64,000 nt of DNA from Curtobacterium sp. MCLR17_007 (GTDB lineage: Bacteria > Actinomycetota > Actinomycetes > Actinomycetales > Microbacteriaceae), in contig NZ_CP126271.1 in assembly GCF_003234655.2 (NCBI RefSeq), positions 2,790,001-2,854,000 on the forward strand, read 5' to 3'. The position numbers were made by a program, and so were the translations under genes. Under the pieces are notes generated by a model. That model saw only the letters and a list, made by a program, of their open reading frames with translations. It was not told where the DNA came from and searched no databases. This document shows, in pieces, positions 16,461 to 25,234 of the stretch. How positions within the stretch are numbered: position 1 is the first letter of the stretch; each line of letters begins with the position of its first letter.

Positions 16461-18785
16461 ATGACCACCTGGACCGCATCGTTCATCGCGGCGGACGGCG
16501 ACGCCGACCGCGACTCCGCACCGATCCTGCGCCACGAGTTCACCCTCGACAGCGGTCACGGCGCCGTCACCGCAGCGACACTCGACGTGAGCGCCCTCGG
16601 CGTCGTCGAAGCGTGGCTCGGCGGGGAGCGCGTCTCGGACCACCTGCTCGAACCGGGCTGGACGAGCTACGAGTGGCGCATCCGCGTCGCATCCCACGAC
16701 GTCCTGTCGCACCTGAACAGCACGGGCCCCGGCGCCGCCGCCGTGTTGGCGCTGGTGCTCGGACGCGGCTGGGCCGCCGGTCGGCTCGCATGGGGCGGCG
16801 GTGGCGGCTGGTACACGGACGAGCGCGCCGGGTTCGCCGAGCTCCGCATCGAGTTCGACGACGGCCACGTGCAGACCGTCGCCACCGACACCGACTGGCA
16901 GGCCCTGTCGAGCGCGATCACCGACGACCAGCTGTACGACGGGCAGGACATCGACGCGCGGCTCCGCGACGGCAGCTTCCTGACACCCGGTGCCGTGACG
17001 ACCCCGAGCGTCGACGGGCACACCGGCACGACGACGACCGTGCACATTGTCGACATCGGCGACCGGGAACTCGTCGCCGACACGGTCCCGCCGGTCCGCC
17101 CCCTCGCCGAGATCGCCCCGGTCGACGTCTGGACGAGCCCGTCCGGCGCCACCCTGGTCGACTTCGGTGTGAACCTGGTCGGCTGGATCCGCGTGACCGC
17201 GAGCGGCCCGGACGGCACCGTCCTGACGCTCCGGCACGCCGAGGTGCTCGAGCACGACGAGCTCGGCACCCGCCCGCTGCGCACCGCGAAGGCGACGGAC
17301 CACTTCACGCTGAGCGGCAGCGGCGCCGACACCCCCGACGTCTTCGAGCCCCGCTTCACCTTCCACGGGTTCCGGTACGCCGAGGTCGACGGGTGGCCGG
17401 GCTCGCTCGACGACCTCCGCGCGGCCGTCACCGCCGTGCAGGTCGGCAGCGACCTGACCCGCACCGGCACGTTCGAGTCGAGCCACGAGCTGCTCAACAC
17501 CTTCCACGACAACGTGATCCGCGGCATGCAGGGCAACTTCCTCAGCGTCCCGACGGACTGCCCGCAGCGCGACGAACGTCTCGGGTGGACGGGCGACATC
17601 GCGGCGTTCGCCCCGACGGCGTCGTACCTGTTCGACACCCGGGCCTTCCTGGGTGACTGGCTGCGCGACCTGGCGCTCGAGCAGCAGCACAACGAGGGGA
17701 TCATCCCCTTCGTGGTGCCGGACGTGCTGAAGTACTCCCCCGCCGAGGACTTCGGCAAGCCGGACGCGACCGCGATCTGGTCCGACGCCGGGGTCTGGGT
17801 GCCCTGGACGCTGTACCAGGCGTACGGCGACACGGCGGTGCTCGAGGAACAGCTCGACTCGATGGTCGCGCACCTCCGCCGGATCAGGGACCACCTGTCG
17901 CCCCAGGGGCTCTGGGACACGGTGTTCCAGTTCGGCGACTGGCTCGACCCGGACGCCCCGCCGGAGAACGCGGCCAAGGCCAAGGCCGACCCCGGCGTCG
18001 TCGCGACCGCGTGCGCGTACCGCAGCGCGACCCTGGTGGCGCAGGCGGCGCGGTTGACGGGCCACGAGGCGGAGGCGCGCGAGGCCGAGGAGCTGGCCGC
18101 GGGCCTCCAGGCCGCCTTCAGCCAGCACTACGTGACGGGCGGCCGGATCCGCAGCGACTGCACCACCGTCTACGCCCTGGCGATCGTGTTCGGCATCCTG
18201 TCGGACGAGGACACCGCGGCGGCCGGCGACCGCCTGGCGGAGCTGGCGGCCGAGTCCGGGTACCGGATCTCGACGGGCTTCGCCGGCACGCCCTTCATCA
18301 CGGACGCGTTGACGCAGACGGGCCACCTGGACGACGCGTACCGGCTGCTGCTGCAGACGGAGTGCCCGTCGTGGCTCTACCCGGTGACGATGGGTGCGAC
18401 GACGGTCTGGGAGCGCTGGGACTCGATGCTGCCCGACGGCACGATCAACCCGGGCGAGATGACGTCGTTCAACCACTACGCGCTCGGTGCCGTGGCGGAC
18501 TGGATGCACCGCGTCGTGGGTGGCCTCGCACCGCTGTCCCCCGGGTACGAGTCGGTGCTCATCGCGCCGCAGCCCGGTGGCGGGTTGACGTGGGCGTCGA
18601 CCTCGCTGGAGAGCGTGCACGGGCGGATCGCGGTGCGATGGGAGCTCGTCGACGGCGAGCTCGTCCTGCAGGCGACCGTGCCGGACGGGGTCACCGCCGT
18701 CGTGCGGCTGCCCGGCCTCGACGAGCAGCACCTGTCGGGAGGCTCGCACGAGTTGCGCGCACCGGCCGCGGTCCCGGCCGGGTAG
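16461..18785 (+). CDS. rhaA: GH78 alpha-L-rhamnosidase, cytoplasmic
   Basis: A 774-residue glycoside hydrolase of family 78. The hallmark DCPQRDERLGWTGD begins at Asp366 and includes catalytic-site acids; the (alpha/alpha)6 barrel continues with LYDTRAFLGDW-like LFDTRAFLGDWL and PVTMGATTVWERWDSM, where the second catalytic Glu of the family sits. N-terminal beta-sandwich domains precede it and a small beta domain closes it. There is no signal peptide (it begins MTTWTASFIAA), so it should split rhamnosides inside the cell after import by the ABC system just upstream. Inverting release of L-rhamnose is the family reaction. Typical bacterial members are 750-1000 residues. Confidence 0.9.
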   Translation: MTTWTASFIAADGDADRDSAPILRHEFTLDSGHGAVTAATLDVSALGVVEAWLGGERVSDHLLEPGWTSYEWRIRVASHDVLSHLNSTGPGAAAVLALVLGRGWAAGRLAWGGGGGWYTDERAGFAELRIEFDDGHVQTVATDTDWQALSSAITDDQLYDGQDIDARLRDGSFLTPGAVTTPSVDGHTGTTTTVHIVDIGDRELVADTVPPVRPLAEIAPVDVWTSPSGATLVDFGVNLVGWIRVTASGPDGTVLTLRHAEVLEHDELGTRPLRTAKATDHFTLSGSGADTPDVFEPRFTFHGFRYAEVDGWPGSLDDLRAAVTAVQVGSDLTRTGTFESSHELLNTFHDNVIRGMQGNFLSVPTDCPQRDERLGWTGDIAAFAPTASYLFDTRAFLGDWLRDLALEQQHNEGIIPFVVPDVLKYSPAEDFGKPDATAIWSDAGVWVPWTLYQAYGDTAVLEEQLDSMVAHLRRIRDHLSPQGLWDTVFQFGDWLDPDAPPENAAKAKADPGVVATACAYRSATLVAQAARLTGHEAEAREAEELAAGLQAAFSQHYVTGGRIRSDCTTVYALAIVFGILSDEDTAAAGDRLAELAAESGYRISTGFAGTPFITDALTQTGHLDDAYRLLLQTECPSWLYPVTMGATTVWERWDSMLPDGTINPGEMTSFNHYALGAVADWMHRVVGGLAPLSPGYESVLIAPQPGGGLTWASTSLESVHGRIAVRWELVDGELVLQATVPDGVTAVVRLPGLDEQHLSGGSHELRAPAAVPAG

Positions 18786-18810
18786 CCGCTGGCCGCGGGC
18801 GCGCAAACGC

Positions 18811-18858
18811 GCTCGCGCTCGCGTTCGCGTTCGCGTTCGCGTTCGCGTTCGCGTTCGC
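18811..18858. repeat. Hexanucleotide tandem repeat (GCTCGC)2(GTTCGC)6
   Basis: Eight perfect 6-bp units in the gap between the rhamnosidase and the isomerase, running straight into the family A hairpin. It is short enough to slip during replication. It does not fall in a credible gene. Confidence 0.9.
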
Positions 18859-18916
18859 ACAACCAAGAGCAGTCCGCGCCACGGGATGGCGTGGTGCGGA
18901 CCGGTCCCGGTTGTGC
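18857..18916. repeat. Nested hairpin repeat, family A copy 2
   Basis: Outer arms GCACAACC (18857-18864) and GGTTGTGC (18909-18916); inner stem GTCCGCGCCAC with GTGGTGCGGAC, one G-U pair. The spacer AAGAGCA is identical to copy 1 at 1587-1658. It may terminate the ABC/GH78 transcript before the isomerase promoter. Confidence 0.75.
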
Positions 18917-18972
18917 GGAGGCGAAGCGCACCACCGCGCCGCTTGCGCGACGCAGCGGGACGGACTACCGTA

Positions 18973-18984
18973 TGAAACGATTCA
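18973..18984. promoter_or_regulatory. LacI-type operator TGAAACGATTCA before the isomerase
   Basis: Twelve-base site 22 bp upstream of the rhaI ATG, the exact reverse complement of the site at 10684-10695. It probably overlaps the promoter of the rhaI-rhaD-rhaB-lldD operon. Confidence 0.8.
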
Positions 18985-19006
18985 ATCGACCACGAGGAAG
19001 TGCACG

Positions 19007-20179
19007 ATGACATCAACCCCGAGCTTCGCCGGCATCGCCGCGCAGCTGGCAGCGCAACGGATCGAGCTGCCGAGCTGGGCCTTCGGCAACTCCGGCACCC
19101 GCTTCAAGGTGTTCAGCACGCCGGGCACCCCGCGCGACCCCTACGAGAAGATCGCCGACGCCGCGCAGGTGCACCGATTCACCGGGTTGGCCCCGACCGT
19201 GGCGCTCCACATCCCGTGGGACCTGGTCGACGACTTCGCCGACCTCAAGCGCCATGCCGAAGAGCACGGCGTGCAGCTCGGCACGGTCAACTCGAACACG
19301 TTCCAGGACGACGACTACAAGTTCGGCGCGCTCACCCACGTCGACGAGACGATCCGGCAGAAGGCGATCGACCACCACCTGCGCTGCATCGACGTGATGG
19401 ACGCAACGGGCAGCCGCGACCTGAAGATCTGGCTCGCCGAGGGGTCGAACTACCCCGGACAAGAGGACATGCGGAGTCGCCAGGACCGCCTGCACGACAG
19501 CCTGTCGACGATCTACGACCGCCTGGGTCCCGAGCAGCGCCTGGTACTCGAGTACAAGTTCTTCGAGCCGTCGTTCTACCACACCGACGTCCCCGACTGG
19601 GGCACCAGCTACGTGCAGACGAGCGCGCTCGGTGACAAGGCGATGGTCTGCCTGGACACCGGCCACCACGCCCCGGGGACGAACATCGAGTTCATCGTGA
19701 TGCAGCTGCTGCGCCTCGGCAAGCTCGGGTCGTTCGACTTCAACTCGCGCTTCTACGCCGACGACGACCTGATCGTGGGCGCCGCCGACCCGTTCCAGCT
19801 GTTCCGCATCCTGGTCGAGGTCATCCGCGGCGGCGGCTACGACAACCCCGACGTGGCGTTCATGCTCGACCAGTGCCACAACATCGAGGACAAGATCCCC
19901 GGGCAGATCCGCTCCGTGCTCAACGTGCAGGAGATGACGGCCCGGGCCCTGCTGCTCGATCGTGTCGCGCTGACCGCGGCACAAGAGGCGCATGACGTCC
20001 TCGGCGCGAACGAGGTCTTCATGGACGCGTACCAGACCGACGTCCGGGCGGACCTCGCCGCGTGGCGCGAGTCCCGCGGGCTCCCCGCGAACCCGATGCG
20101 CGCGTACCGGGACTCCGGGTACCAGCGCCAGATCGCCGAGGACCGCGTCGGCGGCGTGCAGGCCGGCTGGGGCGCGTAG
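19007..20179 (+). CDS. rhaI: L-rhamnose isomerase (RhaI type)
   Basis: A 390-residue enzyme of the Pseudomonas stutzeri-type L-rhamnose isomerase family, which converts L-rhamnose to L-rhamnulose with divalent metal. Landmarks are SWAFGNSGTRFKVF at the N-terminus, TVNSNTFQDDDYKFG, KIWLAEGSNYPGQ, LEYKFFEPSFYHTDVPDWG (metal ligand Glu), CLDTGHHAPGTNIEF and SFDFNSRFYADDDL (metal ligands His and Asp). The ATG at 19007 follows CACGAGGAAG. It opens the catabolic operon, 4 bp before the aldolase start region. Confidence 0.92.
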   Translation: MTSTPSFAGIAAQLAAQRIELPSWAFGNSGTRFKVFSTPGTPRDPYEKIADAAQVHRFTGLAPTVALHIPWDLVDDFADLKRHAEEHGVQLGTVNSNTFQDDDYKFGALTHVDETIRQKAIDHHLRCIDVMDATGSRDLKIWLAEGSNYPGQEDMRSRQDRLHDSLSTIYDRLGPEQRLVLEYKFFEPSFYHTDVPDWGTSYVQTSALGDKAMVCLDTGHHAPGTNIEFIVMQLLRLGKLGSFDFNSRFYADDDLIVGAADPFQLFRILVEVIRGGGYDNPDVAFMLDQCHNIEDKIPGQIRSVLNVQEMTARALLLDRVALTAAQEAHDVLGANEVFMDAYQTDVRADLAAWRESRGLPANPMRAYRDSGYQRQIAEDRVGGVQAGWGA

Positions 20180-20183
20180 ACCG

Positions 20184-22271
20184 ATGACCATGAACGACCT
20201 GGAGGCCCCGGTGGACCCCGCAACGCAGCCCACGTCAGCAGACGAGACGGTCAGTGCGCTCATCGCGCGCTCGAACGCGCTCGGCTCGGACCCGCGGATC
20301 ACGAACTACGCCGGCGGGAACACCTCGGCGAAGGGCACCGACGTCGACCCGGTGACCGGCGAGCCCGTCGAGCTGCTGTGGGTGAAGGGCTCCGGGGGCG
20401 ACCTCGGCACGTTGACCCCGTCGGGGCTGGCGGTGCTGCGGGTCGACCGGGTCCGGGCCCTCGAGCAGGTCTACGCCGGCGTCGAGCACGAGGACGACAT
20501 GGTCGCCGCGTTCGACCACTGCCTGTTCGGACGGGGCGGTGCGGCACCGTCGATCGACACGGCGATGCACGCCCTGGTCGACGCCGCGCACGTGGACCAC
20601 CTGCACCCGGACGCCGGTATCGCGATCGCCACGGCCGCGGACGGCCCCGAGCTCACGTCGACGATCTTCGGTGACGCGGTCGTGTGGGTCCCCTGGCGCC
20701 GACCGGGCTTCCAGCTCGGCCTCGACATCGCGGCCGTCCGGCGGCAGCACCCGGACGCGATCGGCACGGTCCTGGGCGGCCACGGCATCACCGCGTGGGG
20801 CGACACGAGCGACGAGGCCGAGGCGAACTCGCGCCGGATCATCGACACCGCCGAGCGGTACATCGCCGAGCACGGCAAGGACCAGCCGTTCGGCCCCGTC
20901 CGACCGGGCTTCGACGCACTGCCGACCGACGAACGACGTGCACGGGCGGCGGCTCTGGCACCGACGATCCGCGGCATCGCCGGACACGACAAGCCGGTGG
21001 TCGGGCACGTCACGGACAGCGACGTCGTGCTCGACTTCCTGGCGAGCGAGAAGGCGCAGGCACTCGCCGAGCTCGGGACGAGCTGCCCGGACCACTTCCT
21101 GCGCACCAAGGTGAAGCCGCTGCTGCTCGACCTGCCGACGACGGCCACCGTCGACGACCAGATCGCACGCCTGCACGAGCTGCACACGACCTACCGCGAG
21201 GACTACCAGGCCTACTACGACCGGCACGCAACGCCCGAGTCCCCCGCCATCCGGGGCGCCGACCCGCTCATCGTGCTGGTCCCCGGCGTCGGGATGTTCT
21301 CGTACGGCAAGGACGCCCAGACCGCCCGCGTCGCCGGCGAGTTCTTCGTGAACGCGATCAACGTCATGCGCGGCGCGGAATCGCTCAGCACCTACGCCCC
21401 GATCGACGAGGCCGAGAAGTTCCGCATCGAGTACTGGGCCCTCGAAGAAGCGAAGCTCCAGCGGATGCCCGCGCCGAAGAAGCTCGCGACCCGCATCGCC
21501 CTGGTGACGGGTGCCGCGAGCGGGATCGGCAAGGCGATCGCGACCCGTCTGGCCGCCGAGGGCGCCGCGGTCGTCATCGCGGACCTCGACCCGCAGAAGG
21601 CGCAGGACGCGGCAGCCGAGATCGGCGGGCCCGACCAGGCGATCGGCGTCGCGGCAGACGTCACGAGCGCCGACGACATCGACCGCGCGATCCAGCAGAC
21701 GCTGCTGCACTTCGGCGGACTCGACCTGGTCGTCAACAACGCCGGACTCTCCCTGTCGAAGTCCCTGCTCGAGACCACCGAGCAGGACTGGGACCTGCAG
21801 CACGACGTGATGGCGAAGGGCTCGTTCCTGGTGTCGAAGGCCGCCGCGAAGGTCCTCATCGAGCAGAGCCTCGGCGGCGACATCGTGTACATCTCGAGCA
21901 AGAACTCCGTGTTCGCGGGCCCGAACAACATCGCGTACTCCGCCACGAAGGCCGACCAGGCGCACCAGGTCCGGCTGCTGGCGGCCGAACTCGGTGGCCA
22001 CGGCATCCGCGTCAACGGCATCAACCCCGACGGCGTCGTCCGTGGCTCCGGCATCTTCGCCAGTGGCTGGGGAGCGAACCGCGCGAAGACGTACGGCATC
22101 GACGAGCAGGACCTCGGCGCGTTCTACGCCCAGCGCACGATCCTGAAGCGCGAGGTCGTGCCCGAGAACGTCGCCAACGCGGTGTTCGCGATCTGCACGG
22201 ACGACTTCTCGCACACCACGGGCCTGCACGTGCCGGTCGACGCCGGCGTCGCCGCCGCGTTCCTGAGGTAG
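20184..22271 (+). CDS. rhaD: Bifunctional rhamnulose-1-phosphate aldolase / lactaldehyde dehydrogenase
   Basis: A 695-residue fusion. Residues about 1-430 form a class II aldolase domain with NYAGGNTSAKG, HLHPDAGIAIA (Zn-binding His pair) and GGHGITAWG. Residues about 435-695 form a short-chain dehydrogenase with TGAASGIGKAIA (NAD loop), NNAGLS, VYISSKNS and the catalytic pair in YSATK. The aldolase splits L-rhamnulose-1-phosphate to DHAP and L-lactaldehyde; in related bacteria (RhaD/RhaEW type) the dehydrogenase half oxidises the lactaldehyde to L-lactate. That fits the lactate dehydrogenase gene two genes on. A second in-frame ATG lies two codons downstream. Confidence 0.92.
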   Translation: MTMNDLEAPVDPATQPTSADETVSALIARSNALGSDPRITNYAGGNTSAKGTDVDPVTGEPVELLWVKGSGGDLGTLTPSGLAVLRVDRVRALEQVYAGVEHEDDMVAAFDHCLFGRGGAAPSIDTAMHALVDAAHVDHLHPDAGIAIATAADGPELTSTIFGDAVVWVPWRRPGFQLGLDIAAVRRQHPDAIGTVLGGHGITAWGDTSDEAEANSRRIIDTAERYIAEHGKDQPFGPVRPGFDALPTDERRARAAALAPTIRGIAGHDKPVVGHVTDSDVVLDFLASEKAQALAELGTSCPDHFLRTKVKPLLLDLPTTATVDDQIARLHELHTTYREDYQAYYDRHATPESPAIRGADPLIVLVPGVGMFSYGKDAQTARVAGEFFVNAINVMRGAESLSTYAPIDEAEKFRIEYWALEEAKLQRMPAPKKLATRIALVTGAASGIGKAIATRLAAEGAAVVIADLDPQKAQDAAAEIGGPDQAIGVAADVTSADDIDRAIQQTLLHFGGLDLVVNNAGLSLSKSLLETTEQDWDLQHDVMAKGSFLVSKAAAKVLIEQSLGGDIVYISSKNSVFAGPNNIAYSATKADQAHQVRLLAAELGGHGIRVNGINPDGVVRGSGIFASGWGANRAKTYGIDEQDLGAFYAQRTILKREVVPENVANAVFAICTDDFSHTTGLHVPVDAGVAAAFLR

Positions 22272-22275
22272 CCGG

Positions 22276-23742
22276 ATGGCCAGCAGCGGCAGCGTGGCCG
22301 CGGTCGACCTCGGGGCCACCAGCGGCCGGGTGATCGTCGGCCACGTCGACGCCGACGGCGTACGGACGGACCACGTCGCGCGCTTCCCGAACGGCCCGGT
22401 GGCGATCCACGAGCGCGGACGTCAGGCACTGCACTGGGACGCCGTCGAGCTGTACCGGCAGGTCCTCGACGGGCTGCGCACGGCGTTCCGCCAGCACGCC
22501 GACATCGCCAGCATCGGCATCGACTCGTGGGCCGTCGACTACGGGCTGCTGCGCGAGGGTCGCCTGCTCGGCCTGCCGTACCACTACCGCGACGAGCGGC
22601 ACGAACAGGGCGTCGCTGCCGTGCACGCCCGGGTCGACGCGGCGGCCCTGTACGCCCGCAACGGTCTGCAGCACCTGCCGTTCAACACGCTCTTCCAGTT
22701 CGCTGCCGACCCGTCGCTCGCCCTGGCGGACCGCGCGCTGCTGGTCCCTGACCTGCTCGGGTACTGGCTCACCGGCGTCGAGGCGGCCGAGCGCACCAAC
22801 GCGTCGACCACCGGGCTGTTGCACGCGACCACACGCGGATGGGACCCGACGCTGCGGGCTGCCGCGGGCCTCCCGTCCGGGCTGCTGCCGGCGCTCCGCG
22901 ACCCGGGCGACCAGCTCGGTCCGGTGCTCCCCGAGCTGCTCGCGACGTCGGCACCGGTCACCCTGGTCGGTTCACACGACACGGCGAGTGCCGTGGTCGC
23001 CGTGCCGGCCACCGAACCGGACTTCGCCTACGTCTCGTCCGGCACGTGGTCGCTCGTCGGCGTCGAGCTCGACGCGCCGGTGCTCACCGACGCCGCACGG
23101 CTGGCGAACTGCACCAACGAGGGCGGGGTCGACGGCCGTGTCCGCTTCCTGAAGAACGTGTCCGGACTGTGGCTGCTCTCGGAGAGCGTGCGCACCTGGG
23201 AGCACGGTGGCGACCGGGTCGACCTGGAGGCCCTGCTCGCCGCCGCAGCGGCCGTCACCGCACCCGTGCCGGTGTTCGACGTCGCCGACGACGCGTTCAC
23301 CCCACCCGGGGACATGCCGGCGCGCATCGCCGCCTGGTGCGACGCGCGTGGGCTGCGCGCACCGGCGTCGCCGGCGGAGTTCGTACGCTCGATCCTCGAG
23401 TCACTCGCCGCGGCCTACGCCGAGACGCTCGAGACGATCGGGACCCTCACGAGCAAGGACATCCGACAGGTGCACATCGTCGGCGGCGGATCGCAGAACC
23501 GGCTGCTGTGCCAACTGACTGCCGACCGGACGGGACTGCCCGTGCTCGCCGGGCCCGTCGAGGCCACCGCCCTGGGCAACATCCTGGTGCAGGTGCGGGC
23601 AGCGGGACTCGCCGGGCTCGGAGGAGCCTCGCTCGAAGCGCTCCGTCAACTGGTCGCCCGCACCGTCGAGCCCGTCCGCTACACCCCGAGCACGAACCGG
23701 ACCACCCATCGACCGACCCCGAGACGTAGGATGTCTGTATGA
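22276..23742 (+). CDS. rhaB: Rhamnulokinase
   Basis: A 488-residue FGGY-family kinase that phosphorylates L-rhamnulose at C1. It has [17 protein letters not shown] at the N-terminus (the RhaB version of the phosphate-1 motif), [52 protein letters not shown] and [19 protein letters not shown]. It lies 4 bp after the aldolase stop and overlaps the lactate dehydrogenase ATG by 4 bp, so it is firmly within the operon. Length matches the family. Confidence 0.92.
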   Translation: MASSGSVAAVDLGATSGRVIVGHVDADGVRTDHVARFPNGPVAIHERGRQALHWDAVELYRQVLDGLRTAFRQHADIASIGIDSWAVDYGLLREGRLLGLPYHYRDERHEQGVAAVHARVDAAALYARNGLQHLPFNTLFQFAADPSLALADRALLVPDLLGYWLTGVEAAERTNASTTGLLHATTRGWDPTLRAAAGLPSGLLPALRDPGDQLGPVLPELLATSAPVTLVGSHDTASAVVAVPATEPDFAYVSSGTWSLVGVELDAPVLTDAARLANCTNEGGVDGRVRFLKNVSGLWLLSESVRTWEHGGDRVDLEALLAAAAAVTAPVPVFDVADDAFTPPGDMPARIAAWCDARGLRAPASPAEFVRSILESLAAAYAETLETIGTLTSKDIRQVHIVGGGSQNRLLCQLTADRTGLPVLAGPVEATALGNILVQVRAAGLAGLGGASLEALRQLVARTVEPVRYTPSTNRTTHRPTPRRRMSV

Positions 23743-25064
23743 CCTCGACCGACGACCAGCACCGCGTCGACCCCGCCACGGGAGCCCCGGCAGCAACTCC
23801 GGGGACGCCGTCCGCGCGGCGCACCCCGATGAAGCGGCAGCTGCCGACGGTGCGCGACCTGGCGCCGCTGATGCAGTTCAAGAAGCCCGACCTGAACGCC
23901 CGCCGCCGTCGCCTCGAGTCGGCGCTGACGATCTGGGACCTGCGGGACATCGCCGCCCGGCGCACACCGAGGGCCGCGTTCGACTACACCGAGGGCGCTG
24001 CCGAGGCGGAGATCTCCTTGGCCCGAGCCCGCCAGGCATTCGAGGACATCGAGTTCACGCCCGCGATCCTCCGCGACGTGTCGACGGTTGCGACGAACCG
24101 CGAGGTCCTCGGCCAGCAGGTCGCCTACCCGTTCGGCATCGCCCCGACCGGCTTCACGCGCATGATGCAGACCGAGGGCGAGCGGGCCGGCGCACGAGCC
24201 GCGGGACGCGCGGGGATCCCGTTCTCCCTGTCCACGATGGGCACCACGGCGATCGAGGACGTCCGCGACGCGAACCCGCATGGGCGCAACTGGTTCCAGC
24301 TGTACATGTGGAAGGACCGCGAGAAGTCGATGGCGCTGGTCTCCCGTGCCGAGGCCGCCGGGTTCGACACGCTCCTGGTCACCGTGGACGTCCCCGTCGC
24401 GGGCGCTCGGCTGCGCGACAAGCGGAACGGGTTCTCGATCCCGCCGCAGCTCGGGGTGAAGACGATCGTCAACGCGATCCCGCGCCCGTGGTGGTGGTTC
24501 GACTTCCTGACCACCGAACCCCTGGCGTTCGCGTCCCTCGACCGGTGGTCCGGCACGGTCGGTGAGCTCCTCGACCACATGTTCGACCCGACCGTCACCT
24601 ACGAGGACCTGGCGTGGATCCGGTCGCAGTGGAAGGGCAAGGTCGTCGTCAAGGGCGTGCAGTCCCTGGCCGACGCCAAGCGCCTGGCCGACCTGGGCGT
24701 CGACGGCATCACGCTGTCGAACCACGGCGGCCGGCAGCTCGACCGCGCTCCCGTCCCTTTCCACCTGCTGCCCTCGGTCGTGCGCGAGGTCGGCAAGGAC
24801 ACCGAGGTGCACCTGGACACGGGCATCATGTCCGGCGCCGACATCGTCGCCGCGGTCGCGCTGGGTGCCAAGTTCACGATGGTCGGCCGGGCGTACCTGT
24901 ACGGGCTGATGGCGGGCGGCGAAGCGGGCGTCGACCGGATGATCCAGATCCTGTCCGAGCAGATCGAACGCACCATGCGGCTGCTCGGAGTCGCCTCGCT
25001 CGACGAGCTCGAGCCCCGCCACGTCACGCAGCTCGCGCGCCTGGCGCCCATCCCCCGCCCGTAG
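23739..25064 (+). CDS. lldD: FMN-dependent L-lactate dehydrogenase / alpha-hydroxy-acid oxidase
   Basis: A 441-residue flavoenzyme of the LldD/glycolate-oxidase family. It has [67 protein letters not shown] and the active-site SNHGGRQLD with the proton-abstracting His. [20 protein letters not shown] binds the FMN phosphate. An N-terminal Thr/Pro-rich extension of about 35 residues precedes the core. It converts L-lactate to pyruvate, the missing last step after the aldolase/dehydrogenase fusion. The ATG overlaps the rhaB stop. Confidence 0.88.
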   Translation: MTSTDDQHRVDPATGAPAATPGTPSARRTPMKRQLPTVRDLAPLMQFKKPDLNARRRRLESALTIWDLRDIAARRTPRAAFDYTEGAAEAEISLARARQAFEDIEFTPAILRDVSTVATNREVLGQQVAYPFGIAPTGFTRMMQTEGERAGARAAGRAGIPFSLSTMGTTAIEDVRDANPHGRNWFQLYMWKDREKSMALVSRAEAAGFDTLLVTVDVPVAGARLRDKRNGFSIPPQLGVKTIVNAIPRPWWWFDFLTTEPLAFASLDRWSGTVGELLDHMFDPTVTYEDLAWIRSQWKGKVVVKGVQSLADAKRLADLGVDGITLSNHGGRQLDRAPVPFHLLPSVVREVGKDTEVHLDTGIMSGADIVAAVALGAKFTMVGRAYLYGLMAGGEAGVDRMIQILSEQIERTMRLLGVASLDELEPRHVTQLARLAPIPRP

Positions 25065-25092
25065 CCCGAGCCGAGCCGAGCCGAGCCCAGCC
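25064..25092. repeat. Short GCCGA pentanucleotide run
   Basis: About five imperfect units of CGAGC/GCCGA immediately after the lldD stop. No stem can be seen; its meaning is unclear. Confidence 0.6.
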
Positions 25093-25160
25093 GCCCCGAC
25101 GGCGACGCCCCGTCGTGCGCGATGCGGCAGCGCCTCGGCGACCCCCAGCGTGCACGCCCC

Positions 25161-25213
25161 GGCGACCAGTAGGGTCGGCGCGACCAGTCGGGTCGGCGCC
25201 ACCAGTCAGGTCG
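25161..25213. repeat. Three 18-bp direct repeats before an ABC exporter gene
   Basis: ACCAGT recurs at 25165, 25183 and 25201 within units of the form GGCGCSACCAGTNNGGTC, exactly 18 bp apart. The last unit ends about 20 bp before the ATPase start, in the likely promoter/leader. They could be regulator-binding iterons or a slippage product. Confidence 0.75.
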
Positions 25214-25234
25214 GCGCGATGAGAAGGGGGCTCC

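Noticed and set aside
18811..18858. CRISPR-like repeat array
   Set aside because: The units are six bases long without spacers and there are no cas genes; it is a microsatellite.
16437..19016. 859-codon open frame antisense to the rhamnosidase
   Set aside because: Low-complexity Arg/Gly/Val translation, no motif, fully overlaps a well-supported GH78 gene.
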